Origin: an uncultured Haemophilus sp. | GTDB taxonomy: Bacteria > Pseudomonadota > Gammaproteobacteria > Enterobacterales > Pasteurellaceae | Reading direction: 5' to 3' | DNA: 18,182 bases | Assembly: GCA_902482195.1 (NCBI GenBank) | Contig: CABSZQ010000002.1 | Coordinates: 1 to 18,182, forward strand | In this document: piece by piece, positions 1 through 8,004 of the stretch | How the letters are laid out: every line of letters begins with the position of its first letter | How positions within the stretch are numbered: position 1 is the first letter of the stretch | Program-made: the position numbers and the translations under genes | The notes under the pieces: generated by a model | The model's database searches: none | What the model saw: the letters and a program-made list of their open reading frames with translations, nothing else | Told to the model about the DNA's origin: nothing

Positions 1-738
1 ATCTACTACCGTACCACGTGCCGCATTGATCAAAATAGAATCTTGTTTTAATTGCGCAATGCGTTCAGCACTCATTAAATTACGGGTTGAAGGTAAATCA
101 GGTACATGAAGTGAGATCACATCACAAGACCCCAATAACTCTTCAAGTGTGTGCAATTGTTTTGCATTACCTAATGGCAATTTATTTTCGATATCGTAGA
201 AATACACGTCCATCCCTAGAGATTCCGCAATAATACTTAATTGCGAACCGATATGGCCGTAACCCACGATACCGAGTTTTTTACCACGAACTTCATGAGA
301 ACCCACTGCTGATTTATTCCATAAACCACGATGCACATCTGCATTCGCTTGAGGAATATTGCGCATTAAGAGCAAAATCTCACCCAACACTAATTCAGCC
401 ACAGAGCGTGTATTAGAGAACGGGGCATTAAATACCGGAATCCCACGCATTTTTGCTGCATTAAGATCCACTTGGTTGGTTCCGATACAGAAACAGCCAA
501 TAGCAATAAGCTTCGGCGCAGCTTCAATCATTTCTGCAGTTAATTGGGTACGTGAACGTAAGCCGATAAAATGCGCATCTTTAATCGCTTCTTTTAGCTC
601 ATCACCATCTAAAGCTTTTTTGTAAAAGTCGATGTTGGTGTAGCCCGCCGCATGTAAGGTATCTAATGCACTTTGGTGCACGCCCTCTAATAGCACAAAT
701 TTAATTTTTGATTTGTCGAGTGAGACTTTGTTTGTCAT
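1..738 (-). CDS. serA: D-3-phosphoglycerate dehydrogenase, C-terminus outside window
   Basis: Cytosolic enzyme of the first committed step of serine synthesis; it oxidises 3-phosphoglycerate to 3-phosphohydroxypyruvate with NAD. The window holds the N-terminal 246 codons of an enzyme usually about 410 residues long, so the end of the catalytic domain and the ACT-type serine-sensing domain lie beyond the left edge. Visible are the dinucleotide-binding motif GIVGYGHIGS in the middle of the fragment and the segment INAARGTVVD at its end, whose Arg241 corresponds to the substrate-binding/catalytic arginine of the D-2-hydroxyacid dehydrogenase family. The ATG at 736-738 follows a good AAGGAAG ribosome site. 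It lies 19 bases after rpiA on the same strand, so the two are very probably co-transcribed. Identification is firm from family motifs and the recognisable SerA sequence; full length cannot be checked here. Confidence 0.96.
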   Translation of the reverse strand, partial: MTNKVSLDKSKIKFVLLEGVHQSALDTLHAAGYTNIDFYKKALDGDELKEAIKDAHFIGLRSRTQLTAEMIEAAPKLIAIGCFCIGTNQVDLNAAKMRGIPVFNAPFSNTRSVAELVLGEILLLMRNIPQANADVHRGLWNKSAVGSHEVRGKKLGIVGYGHIGSQLSIIAESLGMDVYFYDIENKLPLGNAKQLHTLEELLGSCDVISLHVPDLPSTRNLMSAERIAQLKQDSILINAARGTVVD

Positions 739-757
739 GTTTGCTTCCTTATTTTTA

Positions 758-1417
758 TTAATCAATGACTTTTGCGCCTTCTGGTGTACCAACAATCACA
801 ATATCCGCCCCACGTAAGGCAAAAATACCATTTGTTACTACACCTGCGACATTATTCAATTCTTTTTCCATTTCCACTGGATTTAAAATGGCGAAGTTAT
901 GTACATCTAAAATCACGTTACCGTTATCAGTCACCACGCCTTCACGATATTCTGGCGCGCCACCAAGAGAAACTAATTTACGACCAACTTGTGAACGAGC
1001 CATTGGAATCACTTCTACTGGCAATGGGAATGTGCTGCCTAACACATCCACTTGTTTACTAGAATCCACGATACAAATAAATTTTTTTGCTAAAGCGGCC
1101 ACAATTTTTTCACGAGTCAGTGCCGCACCGCCGCCTTTGATCATCATTTTTTGTGGATTGATTTCATCTGCGCCATCCACATAAATATCTAAACTGGATA
1201 CATCGTTAGCATTAAACACTTCAATGCCCTGTTTACGTAATAATTCTTCTGAGGCTTTAGATGCTGCTACCGCGCCTTGAATTTGATCTTTTAATTCTCC
1301 TAAGGCTTCAATAAAACAATTCACTGTTGAACCACTTCCCACGCCAACAATGGTATCGGGTTTAACGTATTTTAACGCTGCGCGCGCAGCTAATTTTTTC
1401 ATTTCTAATTGATCCAT
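758..1417 (-). CDS. rpiA: Ribose-5-phosphate isomerase A
   Basis: Interconverts ribose 5-phosphate and ribulose 5-phosphate in the non-oxidative pentose phosphate pathway, and so supplies ribose 5-phosphate for PRPP and nucleotides. The protein is 219 residues, exactly the usual length. It has the family signatures VGVGSGSTV near residues 25-33, the phosphate-binding and catalytic stretch [10 protein letters not shown], the [11 protein letters not shown] motif, and EVIPMARS. The start at 1415-1417 follows AAAGGGA at suitable spacing. An in-frame Met at residue 6 is possible but would remove conserved N-terminal sequence. rpiA is first of a likely rpiA-serA operon. A PurR-like operator lies about 30 bases upstream of its start (1448-1463), which suggests purine control. 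Confidence 0.97.
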   Translation of the reverse strand: MDQLEMKKLAARAALKYVKPDTIVGVGSGSTVNCFIEALGELKDQIQGAVAASKASEELLRKQGIEVFNANDVSSLDIYVDGADEINPQKMMIKGGGAALTREKIVAALAKKFICIVDSSKQVDVLGSTFPLPVEVIPMARSQVGRKLVSLGGAPEYREGVVTDNGNVILDVHNFAILNPVEMEKELNNVAGVVTNGIFALRGADIVIVGTPEGAKVID

Positions 1418-1447
1418 TTCTCTGTCCCTTTTAAATTTTGAATAATA

Positions 1448-1463
1448 ACGTAAACGTTTGCTT
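1448..1463 (-). promoter_or_regulatory. PurR-like operator upstream of rpiA
   Basis: Read on the minus strand this is AAGCAAACGTTTACGT. It matches every specified position of the gamma-proteobacterial PurR box ANGCAAACGTTTNCNT. A possible -10 element, TATTAA, lies immediately upstream at 1468-1473, so the operator would overlap the transcription start, where repressors commonly act. No convincing -35 was found. The match to the motif is seen directly; binding by PurR is inferred. Another LacI-family regulator could use a similar CG-centred palindrome. Confidence 0.72.
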
Positions 1464-1526
1464 TACTTTAATACGACACTATTAAATAAACAAGTGTAAA
1501 AATTTATTCGTGATGATGAAAAAATT

Positions 1527-2675
1527 TTATTCATCTAAAAAAAGCGCTAACAGCTCGTTCAAAAACAATTTTCCGTGTTCGGTGATTTGCCAAGAATCCA
1601 GAGTTTCCACGATATAATTCTGTTGAATGGCCAAATCAATTTGATTTTTGACCGCACTTTGCGAAAGCCCTGTGTAATATTCAAACTCTTGTTTTGGCAC
1701 TGCTTCCAATAAACGAAAACGATTCATGAAAAATTCAAAAGCGCGGTCATTTTTTTCCACGTTTTTTTCTTCATAAAGGTATTCACCACGCAAATAGCCT
1801 TTTGGATGCTTCGTTTTAGAAAAACGTAAAATATCACCATCAGGAAAAGTCAGTTTTCCATGTGCACCACAACCTATCGCCAAATAATCCCCGAATCGCC
1901 AATAATTCAGATTGTGCTGACATTGAAAGCCCGGTTTCGCATAAGCGGATGTTTCATATTGTTGATAACCAGCTTCGGTTAAAAGCTGGTGGCCTTGCTC
2001 AAAAATATCCCAAAGCTCATCATCATCCGGCAATGTAGGCGGACGATAAGCAAACATGGTATTGGGTTCAATGGTGAGTTGATACCAAGAAAGGTGTGGC
2101 GGAGCAAGCTCTATGGCTTGTCGCAAATCATCTAGCGCTTCCTCAAGTGTTTGATTTGGCAAGCCGTGCATTAAATCCAAATTGAAACTTTTCAAGCCTG
2201 AAACTTTCGCCAAACTAACCGCACTTTTAGCTTCCGCTGCATTATGAATACGCCCTAAACGTTGTAATTTATCGTCATTAAAACTTTGGATGCCCATGGA
2301 AATACGTGTTACACCAGCATCCACATAGCCTTTAAAACGCTCCGCTTCGACAGTGCCAGGATTAGCTTCCATGGTAATTTCTATATTCTCTGAAAAAGGA
2401 ATGTGACGTTGAATTTCTGCCAATAACAACTTGATACTTTCCGCTGAAAATAAACTCGGCGTGCCACCACCAATAAAAATTGAATGAAGTGGACGATTTT
2501 GAATACTAGCCTGATATTTCTCTAAGTCTGCCTCAAGATCGGCTATCAGATGTTGCACATATTCTTGTTCAGGAATTGCGCCTTTCTGTGCATGCGAATT
2601 GAAATCACAATAAGGGCATTTCTGCACACACCAAGGAATATGTACATAAAGGGAAAGAGGGGGAAATTTTTGCAT
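1527..2675 (-). CDS. hemW: HemW, radical SAM heme chaperone (HemN-like)
   Basis: A 382-residue radical SAM protein of the HemW group, often mislabelled oxygen-independent coproporphyrinogen III oxidase. HemW binds heme and delivers it to respiratory proteins rather than oxidising coproporphyrinogen. The iron-sulfur motif CVQKCPYCDF is close to the N-terminus at about residues 16-25. It is followed by the SAM-binding IFIGGGTPS segment, ITMEANPGT, and RISMGIQSFND. The C-terminal HemN domain is present (NRFRLLEAV region). The short N-terminus and 380-residue length fit HemW rather than the longer HemN (about 450). The ATG at 2673-2675 has no recognisable Shine-Dalgarno sequence and starts 11 bases after the U-tract of the lon terminator, so expression probably depends on read-through from lon or on a promoter inside the end of lon. 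The chaperone role is family knowledge. Confidence 0.92.
   Translation of the reverse strand: MQKFPPLSLYVHIPWCVQKCPYCDFNSHAQKGAIPEQEYVQHLIADLEADLEKYQASIQNRPLHSIFIGGGTPSLFSAESIKLLLAEIQRHIPFSENIEITMEANPGTVEAERFKGYVDAGVTRISMGIQSFNDDKLQRLGRIHNAAEAKSAVSLAKVSGLKSFNLDLMHGLPNQTLEEALDDLRQAIELAPPHLSWYQLTIEPNTMFAYRPPTLPDDDELWDIFEQGHQLLTEAGYQQYETSAYAKPGFQCQHNLNYWRFGDYLAIGCGAHGKLTFPDGDILRFSKTKHPKGYLRGEYLYEEKNVEKNDRAFEFFMNRFRLLEAVPKQEFEYYTGLSQSAVKNQIDLAIQQNYIVETLDSWQITEHGKLFLNELLALFLDE
1651..1659 (-). repeat. DNA uptake signal sequence inside hemW
   Basis: Exact AAGTGCGGT core on the minus strand. It continues as AAGTGCGGTCAAAAA, the T/A-rich extended form of the Haemophilus uptake signal. It lies within the hemW reading frame. 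Confidence 0.9.
2218..2226 (-). repeat. DNA uptake signal sequence inside hemW
   Basis: Second exact copy of the AAGTGCGGT core within hemW, on the minus strand. The flank lacks the strong A/T extension seen in other copies. Confidence 0.85.
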
Positions 2676-2686
2676 AATTAAAAGTC

Positions 2687-2714
2687 AAAAGGGCTTGTTT
2701 TCACAAGCCCTAAA
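2687..2714 (-). terminator. Intrinsic terminator of lon
   Basis: Perfect 8-bp stem GGGCTTGT/ACAAGCCC (arms 2691-2698 and 2703-2710) with a 4-base loop. On the minus strand it is followed by TTTT and another T-rich stretch. It lies 13 bases beyond the lon stop codon. The U-tract ends only 11 bases before the hemW start codon. Confidence 0.85.
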
Positions 2715-2723
2715 AATGAGTCA

Positions 2724-5141
2724 TTAATTGACCGCTCTTACTGTTTTAGTCGCAGCTTTACGGCGTGGTGTTTTCGCTTTCGTTTCCACTTTCACAAATT
2801 CAATGCCTTCTGGTGGATTCTCTAACGCTAAGCCTAACACTTCATCAATAGTTTCTACCGCATGAATCGCAAGATTTTCTTTTACGTTATCAGGAATTTC
2901 TTCCAAATCTTTCACGTTATCTTTTGGAATCAATACGGTTTTAATGCCACCACGATGTGCCGCCAGTAATTTCTCTTTCAATCCGCCAATTGGTAATACT
3001 TTACCACGTAGGCTGATTTCACCTGTCATCGCGACATCGGCACGCACTGGGTTACCCGTTAAGCAAGAAACCAATGCGGTACACATTGCGATACCAGCAC
3101 TTGGACCATCTTTCGGTGTCGCACCATCTGGTACGTGAATGTGAATATCACGTTTTTCATGGAATTCAGAATTGATACCCAATTTCTCCGCACGTGCACG
3201 GACCACAGTCATCGCTGCTTGGATGGATTCTTTCATCACATCACCCAATGAACCAGTGAAGGTCAATTTACCTTTACCTACGACTGAAGCAGTTTCAATC
3301 GTTAGTAAGTCACCGCCCACTTCTGTCCACGCAAGGCCAGTTACTTCGCCCACACGGTTTTGGGTATCCGCTTTACCAAATTCAAAACGTTTCACACCAA
3401 GATAGTCATGCAAGTTGTCTGAATTAACGGTAATGGATTTCACTTTTGGATTGACCAATAAATTCTTCACCGCTTTACGACAGATTTTAGAAATCTCACG
3501 CTCTAATCCACGCACACCGGCTTCACGGGTATAATAACGAATAATATCTAAAATGGCGTTTTCTTCGATGGTTAATTCGCCTTTTTTCAATCCATTACGT
3601 TCAATTTGTTTTTGTAACAAATGTTGCATCGCAATATTCAGTTTTTCATCTTCGGTATAACCAGAAAGACGAATGACTTCCATACGGTCTAGCAATGGAC
3701 CCGGAATATTCATGGAGTTTGAGGTTGCCACAAACATCACATCAGACAAATCGTAGTCCACTTCAAGATAGTGATCATTGAAGGTGGTATTTTGTTCTGG
3801 ATCAAGCACTTCTAACAAGGCTGATGCTGGATCACCACGCATATCCGAAGACATTTTATCAATTTCATCAAGCAAGAAGAGTGGGTTTTTCACGCCAACT
3901 TTTGCCATTTTTTGAATCAATTTACCCGGCAATGCACCAATATAAGTTTTACGGTGACCACGGATTTCTGCTTCATCACGTACTCCACCTAATGCCATAC
4001 GCACATATTTACGACCTGTTGCATTCGCAATAGATTGACCTAGTGAGGTTTTACCTACCCCTGGTGGCCCGACTAAGCAAAGGATTGGACCTTTGATTTT
4101 GTTTAGACGTGCTTGCACTGCAAGGTATTCTAAAATGCGTTCTTTCACACGTTCTAAACCATAGTGATCTGCATCTAAGACTTGTTGTGCTTTTGCGATA
4201 TCTTTCTTCACTTTAGTACGTTTATGCCATGGCACTTGAAGCATCCACTCAACATAGCTACGCACCACCGTTGCTTCCGCAGACATCGCTGACATCATTT
4301 TGAGTTTTTGTAACTCACTCTCTACTTTTTCACGCACATCTGCTGGCATACCTGCAGCTTCAACCTTTTGACGAAGTTGTTCAACTTCATCAATGGTATC
4401 TTCGCTTTCGCCTTCGTCCATTTCTTTGCGAATCGCTTTGATTTGTTCGCTAAGATAATAGTTACGCTGGCTTTTCTCCATTTGTTTTTTCACTCGGCCA
4501 CGGATGCGTTTTTCAACTTGAAGAATATCTGCTTCAGATTCCATCATGCCGAGCAAGTATTCTAAACGCTCTTGCACATCTGCAAGCTCTAATACGCTTT
4601 GTTTATGGCGAACAGTTACTGGAATATGTGCAGCCATGGTATCTGCTAAACGATCGGCATCATCAATGCGTTGAAGTGCACCTAAAACGTCTGCAGGAAT
4701 TTTTTTATTGAGTTGAAGATAGCTTTCAAATTCATTTAAAACAGCTGCCTTCACCACATCTAATTCTTTTTCATCACCAAACGTTGTTTCAATCGGTGTG
4801 ACTTCCGCAGAAAAATGGTCTTCACCATCATTTAATTGATTAATTTTTGCGCGTTGTTGCCCTTCCACCAACACTTTCACCGTGCCGTCTGGCAATTTTA
4901 ATAATTGAATAATATTCGCAATCGTCCCAACATCGAATACATCATCAACGGTAGGTTCTTCTAAATCCGCTTGCTTTTGTGACACCAATAATAATTGTTT
5001 GCCCTCATTCATGGCTTCATCAAGGGCACTAATGGATTTTGCGCGCCCAACAAAAAGTGGCATCACCATATAAGGGAAAACGACAACATCCCGTAATGGC
5101 AATACAGGAAGTGTACGTTGTTGAGTTCTTTTGGCGTTCAT
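2724..5141 (-). CDS. lon: ATP-dependent protease Lon
   Basis: Cytosolic homohexameric AAA+ serine protease that degrades misfolded and selected regulatory proteins. At 805 residues it has full length. The order is an N-terminal substrate-binding domain (about 10-200), a coiled-coil helical region rich in K/E/R (about 190-300), the AAA+ module with Walker A GPPGVGKT at 358-365 and Walker [10 protein letters not shown], and the C-terminal protease domain. The catalytic dyad is intact: Ser681 in [11 protein letters not shown] and the lysine of [14 protein letters not shown] (about 724). The tail after the protease domain is short and basic ([16 protein letters not shown]). It is transcribed from a sigma-32-type promoter at 5179-5206 and ends in a clear hairpin terminator before hemW. 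Confidence 0.99.
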   Translation of the reverse strand: MNAKRTQQRTLPVLPLRDVVVFPYMVMPLFVGRAKSISALDEAMNEGKQLLLVSQKQADLEEPTVDDVFDVGTIANIIQLLKLPDGTVKVLVEGQQRAKINQLNDGEDHFSAEVTPIETTFGDEKELDVVKAAVLNEFESYLQLNKKIPADVLGALQRIDDADRLADTMAAHIPVTVRHKQSVLELADVQERLEYLLGMMESEADILQVEKRIRGRVKKQMEKSQRNYYLSEQIKAIRKEMDEGESEDTIDEVEQLRQKVEAAGMPADVREKVESELQKLKMMSAMSAEATVVRSYVEWMLQVPWHKRTKVKKDIAKAQQVLDADHYGLERVKERILEYLAVQARLNKIKGPILCLVGPPGVGKTSLGQSIANATGRKYVRMALGGVRDEAEIRGHRKTYIGALPGKLIQKMAKVGVKNPLFLLDEIDKMSSDMRGDPASALLEVLDPEQNTTFNDHYLEVDYDLSDVMFVATSNSMNIPGPLLDRMEVIRLSGYTEDEKLNIAMQHLLQKQIERNGLKKGELTIEENAILDIIRYYTREAGVRGLEREISKICRKAVKNLLVNPKVKSITVNSDNLHDYLGVKRFEFGKADTQNRVGEVTGLAWTEVGGDLLTIETASVVGKGKLTFTGSLGDVMKESIQAAMTVVRARAEKLGINSEFHEKRDIHIHVPDGATPKDGPSAGIAMCTALVSCLTGNPVRADVAMTGEISLRGKVLPIGGLKEKLLAAHRGGIKTVLIPKDNVKDLEEIPDNVKENLAIHAVETIDEVLGLALENPPEGIEFVKVETKAKTPRRKAATKTVRAVN

Positions 5142-5178
5142 AATTATCTCTCTTACATCAATTCTATAATTTCATTGA

Positions 5179-5206
5179 ATATGGGGATGAGTTGCATAAA
5201 TTCAAG
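5179..5206 (-). promoter_or_regulatory. Sigma-32 (heat-shock) promoter of lon
   Basis: On the minus strand CTTGAA (5206-5201), a 14-base spacer, then CCCCATAT (5186-5179). This matches the RpoH consensus CTTGAA-N13-15-CCCCATNT at every specified position. The predicted start near 5172 gives a leader of about 30 bases before the lon ATG. The sequence match is direct; heat induction is inferred, and agrees with lon being a classical RpoH target. Confidence 0.88.
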
Positions 5207-5275
5207 GTAGGATTTGGCATATTAAGGAGAAATCGAAAAATAGGCAAGTAAAGAACTACCTTTATTGATGGTTAA

Positions 5276-5304
5276 TTGGAAAAACCATGGAATACAGGTA
5301 CAAT
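5276..5304 (+). promoter_or_regulatory. Sigma-70 promoter candidate for the VirK-like gene
   Basis: TTGGAA at 5276-5281, a 17-base spacer, and TACAAT at 5299-5304. Spacing is ideal, with 4 and 5 of 6 consensus bases respectively. The predicted start near 5311 falls within the uptake signal at 5305-5313 and leaves a leader of about 66 bases. Confidence 0.6.
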
Positions 5305-5313
5305 AAGTGCGGT
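5305..5313 (+). repeat. DNA uptake signal sequence upstream of the VirK-like gene
   Basis: Exact AAGTGCGGT, continuing TCAAAAAT as in the extended uptake signal. It forms an inverted pair with the copy at 5360-5368, 46 bases away. It directly abuts the candidate -10 element. Confidence 0.9.
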
Positions 5314-5359
5314 CAAAAATCAGCATGATTTTACCCAATAAAAAACGTTTGAAAAAATA

Positions 5360-5368
5360 ACCGCACTT
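5360..5368 (-). repeat. DNA uptake signal sequence at the start of the VirK-like gene
   Basis: Exact core in inverted orientation (ACCGCACTT on the plus strand), ending 8 bases before the ATG at 5377. It occupies the place where a Shine-Dalgarno sequence would normally be, and none is visible. Confidence 0.9.
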
Positions 5369-5376
5369 TATCCATT

Positions 5377-6255
5377 ATGACAGCAAAACAAACTATTACT
5401 TTCGCGACCTTTCAAGAATTACTACCCGATTCTTGTAATCATCCATTAAAAAAACAATTAAGGGATAAAGCCCGTTATTACGGACGCAAATTTTTATTTA
5501 AAAAACAATGTGATGCACTGGTTGATTTCTTAAATACTCATCAAACCTGGATTCCACTTTTTCAACAAAATCCATATCGTTTTAATGCATTGCTCGCGAC
5601 CTATTGTGACAAACGTTTTTCTGCAACCGATCGACTCAATGCCATTACCAATAATCTGTTAATGCTTGAAGAAAAAATGGGCGTAGAATTTTGTAAAAAA
5701 CTACTCCAAGAAAAATCCCTTTTATTAGCACAATTAACGGATCAACTTGGTATTTATTTCAACATCAACCAGATTGACCCTTTTGAAGGTTATTTTTCCA
5801 TTAACTTAAAAGACAATGATGGGCGTAGCATTTATGATGCTTCTTTCACCTTTTTAAAGCCAAATAAATTACTCATTGCCTCAATTCAAGGTCCTTCTTA
5901 TGAAGAGGCGCAAGAAGCTGTGAAACAAGCCACAAAAGAATTACACGGTGTTCGCCCGATGTTTATGTTGATAAATGTTTTCCGCTTATTAGCTGAAAAA
6001 TGGCAATGTGAATTAATCGGCATTCCTCACACTTCACAAGGTAAATATCGCCTATCTGCTCGCAGTAAAATTCTATTCAATTACGATGAATTCTGGCAGG
6101 AAAACCAAGGTCAATTAAATGGTCAATATTGGCAATTACCGCTTGAAAGCGCCCGCAAACCACTGGAAGAAATTGCCAGCAAAAAACGCTCCATGTACCG
6201 AAAACGTTATGAAATGTTAGATGATTTGAGTGAAAAAATTACTCAATTTTCCTAA
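5377..6255 (+). CDS. VirK/YbjX family protein (DUF535)
   Basis: A 292-residue protein that I recognise as DUF535 (VirK/YbjX), with no known biochemical activity. The family includes E. coli YbjX and Shigella VirK, linked to PhoPQ regulation and virulence-factor production. Features that fit are the basic N-terminal region (RDKARYYGRKFLFKKQ), the central segment ending in ASIQGPS, the helical GVRPMFMLINVFRLLAEKW motif, and the C-terminal KKRSMYRKRYEMLDDL segment. There is no signal peptide or membrane segment, so it is probably cytosolic. It stands alone between divergent lon and the YfcC-type gene. The start is odd: the bases before ATG are an uptake signal with no ribosome site, yet no alternative in-frame start lies close by. 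Family assignment is from memory of sequence pattern; function is unknown. Confidence 0.82.
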   Translation: MTAKQTITFATFQELLPDSCNHPLKKQLRDKARYYGRKFLFKKQCDALVDFLNTHQTWIPLFQQNPYRFNALLATYCDKRFSATDRLNAITNNLLMLEEKMGVEFCKKLLQEKSLLLAQLTDQLGIYFNINQIDPFEGYFSINLKDNDGRSIYDASFTFLKPNKLLIASIQGPSYEEAQEAVKQATKELHGVRPMFMLINVFRLLAEKWQCELIGIPHTSQGKYRLSARSKILFNYDEFWQENQGQLNGQYWQLPLESARKPLEEIASKKRSMYRKRYEMLDDLSEKITQFS

Positions 6256-6265
6256 ATAAAATAGA

Positions 6266-6303
6266 CTTAAGCCAGGTTTAATTACAATTAAGCCCGGTTT
6301 AAG
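6266..6303 (+). repeat. Tandem near-palindromic repeat / stem-loop between VirK-like gene and yfcC
   Basis: Two 15-base copies, TTAAGCCAGGTTTAA (6267-6281) and TTAAGCCCGGTTTAA (6288-6302), differ at one base and lie 21 bases apart centre to centre. Each is itself an imperfect palindrome. Together, as plus-strand RNA, they can form a 16-bp stem with two G-U pairs, one mismatch and a 6-base loop. It begins 10 bases after the VirK-like stop codon. There is no U-tract after it, so it is a poor classical terminator. It could be a pair of operators for the downstream transporter gene or an mRNA 3'-end hairpin. Confidence 0.7.
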
Positions 6304-6352
6304 TAAACGATTGCCAACCCTGCTATTATTGCATTCTTTCGAAAATCACCCT

Positions 6353-6380
6353 TTGCATTTTTGTTCTTTTTGTGTAGAAT
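6353..6380 (+). promoter_or_regulatory. Candidate sigma-70 promoter of the YfcC-type transporter gene
   Basis: TTGCAT at 6353-6358, a 16-base spacer, and TAGAAT at 6375-6380. The predicted start near 6387 gives a leader of about 40 bases ending in an AAGGAG ribosome site (6412-6417). The near-palindromic repeat at 6266-6303 lies 50-90 bases upstream of the -35. Confidence 0.5.
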
Positions 6381-6426
6381 ACGCGCTCGGCTTATTGATT
6401 AATCCGAACACAAGGAGTTCTCCATA

Positions 6427-7950
6427 ATGGAAGCATCAAAGAAAAAGATGAAATTCCCTTCCGCATTTAGCATTCTCTTTATTATTCTTCTTATTGCTAT
6501 TGGTCTTACTTGGCTTATTCCCTCAGGGTCCTACTCAAAACTTTCCTACGACAGCACCGAAAATCATTTTATTGTCAAAACCCACGGAATTCCCGATCAA
6601 AGCTATCCAGCAACAGAACAAACCCTTAATCAACTCAATATCAAAATTCAACTTTCTAATTTCACCAACGGCATTATCAAAAAGCCTATCGCTATTCCTG
6701 ATACCTATCAACGCATTGAACAACACGAAAAAGGCATTACTGATATGATTCACGCCATGGTGGATGGCACCATTGAAGTAGCGGATATTATGATTTTTAT
6801 CTTCATACTCGGTGGGATGATTGGTGTCATAAACAAGACGGGAGCCTTTAATGCCGGATTAATGTCTCTCACCAAGAAAACAAAAGGAAATGAATTCTCT
6901 GTTGTCTTTGCTGTCTGCGTGTTAATGCTGTTAGGCGGTACGGCTTGTGGTATTGAGGAAGAAGCGGTAGCCTTCTACCCAATTCTTGTTCCTGTCTTTT
7001 TAGCCTTAGGCTATGATTCTATTGTCTGTGTTGGCGCCATATTCCTCGCAGCCTCGATGGGCACTGCCTTCTCAACAATCAATCCATTTTCCGTTGTCAT
7101 CGCTTCAAATGCGGCAGGGATTCCATTCACGGAAGGAATGGGATTTCGTACACTGGGTCTGATTCTTGGTGGTGCGTGTGTGATTGCTTACATGTATTGG
7201 TATTGTAAAAAACTGCGTGCTAATCCTGAATTTTCTTATACCTATGACGATCGCCAAGCCTTCTATGATCTCTATATGAAAGATATTGATCCGAATGCAA
7301 CCGTTGAATTTACCTTTAGAAGAAAACTGATTCTGATTCTATTTAGTGGCGCCTTTCCTCTCATGGTATGGGGGGTGATGTTTGGCGGCTGGTGGTTCCC
7401 TCAAATGGCGACTTCCTTCCTGGCCATCACCATCATTATTATGTTTATCAGCGGATTGCCTGAAAAAGATGTCGTAAATGGCTTTACTCACGGTGCTTCT
7501 GAATTAGTTGGTGTCGCATTGATTATCGGACTTGCTCGAGCAGTTAATATCATTCTGGAACAAGGAATGATTTCAGACACGATTCTCGATTATATGACAC
7601 ATCTTGTTGGTGGAATGAATGGCGGCGTCTTTATTATTGGTCAGCTCATTGTCTTCATATTCTTAGGATTGGTTGTACCTTCATCTTCAGGTCTTGCCGT
7701 ACTCGCCATGCCAATTATGGCTCCGCTGGCTGATACCGTTGGCATCCCAAGAGACATTGTTGTATCGGCTTACAACTGGGGACAATATATTATGTTGTTC
7801 CTCGCACCGACAGGATTAGTCCTTGTCACGCTACAAATGCTTGGTATTCCATTCAACAAATGGTTGAAATTTGTCATGCCAATCGTAGGCTGTCAGTTTG
7901 TTATCTCATCGATACTCCTCCTCGCTCAAGTATTTATGTATGCGCAATAA
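6427..7950 (+). CDS. yfcC: YfcC family membrane transporter (DcuC-like superfamily)
   Basis: A 507-residue polytopic inner-membrane protein, the usual length of YfcC (about 506). It has a first hydrophobic helix at about 12-30 and a long hydrophilic loop (about 33-110). Roughly ten further membrane segments follow. The conserved stretch GGTACGIEEEAVAFYPILVPVFLALGYD is split here as GGTACGIEEEAVAF and PILVPVFLALGYD at about 170-195. The motif LVVPSSSGLAVLAMPIMAPL lies in the C-terminal half. This family belongs to the C4-dicarboxylate anaerobic carrier group (DcuC-like) but is often annotated as a basic amino-acid or peptide-related antiporter; the substrate is not established. In H. influenzae, as I recall, a homologue lies beside arginine-deiminase-type genes, but none is present here. 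It is monocistronic: its own promoter candidate, AAGGAG ribosome site and terminator flank it. Confidence 0.86.
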   Translation: MEASKKKMKFPSAFSILFIILLIAIGLTWLIPSGSYSKLSYDSTENHFIVKTHGIPDQSYPATEQTLNQLNIKIQLSNFTNGIIKKPIAIPDTYQRIEQHEKGITDMIHAMVDGTIEVADIMIFIFILGGMIGVINKTGAFNAGLMSLTKKTKGNEFSVVFAVCVLMLLGGTACGIEEEAVAFYPILVPVFLALGYDSIVCVGAIFLAASMGTAFSTINPFSVVIASNAAGIPFTEGMGFRTLGLILGGACVIAYMYWYCKKLRANPEFSYTYDDRQAFYDLYMKDIDPNATVEFTFRRKLILILFSGAFPLMVWGVMFGGWWFPQMATSFLAITIIIMFISGLPEKDVVNGFTHGASELVGVALIIGLARAVNIILEQGMISDTILDYMTHLVGGMNGGVFIIGQLIVFIFLGLVVPSSSGLAVLAMPIMAPLADTVGIPRDIVVSAYNWGQYIMLFLAPTGLVLVTLQMLGIPFNKWLKFVMPIVGCQFVISSILLLAQVFMYAQ

Positions 7951-7960
7951 GCAATAAAAT

Positions 7961-7993
7961 AAAAAGCCACGCAGTCTTGCGTGGCTTCTTTTT
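7961..7993. terminator. Bidirectional terminator between yfcC and the DUF3108-like gene
   Basis: A 10-bp perfect stem AAGCCACGCA/TGCGTGGCTT (7964-7973, 7978-7987) with loop GTCT. It is flanked by A-rich sequence on the left and CTTTTT on the right, so it can terminate in both directions. It lies between the convergent stop codons at 7950 and 8005. Confidence 0.92.
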
Positions 7994-8004
7994 CTCATCT
8001 GATG

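Noticed and set aside
359..625. 88-codon open frame antisense to serA
   Set aside because: It lies inside serA on the opposite strand and has no family features.
765..1184. Open frame of 139 codons antisense to rpiA
   Set aside because: It overlaps a clear conserved gene in full, has no ribosome site that I can see and no recognisable domain.
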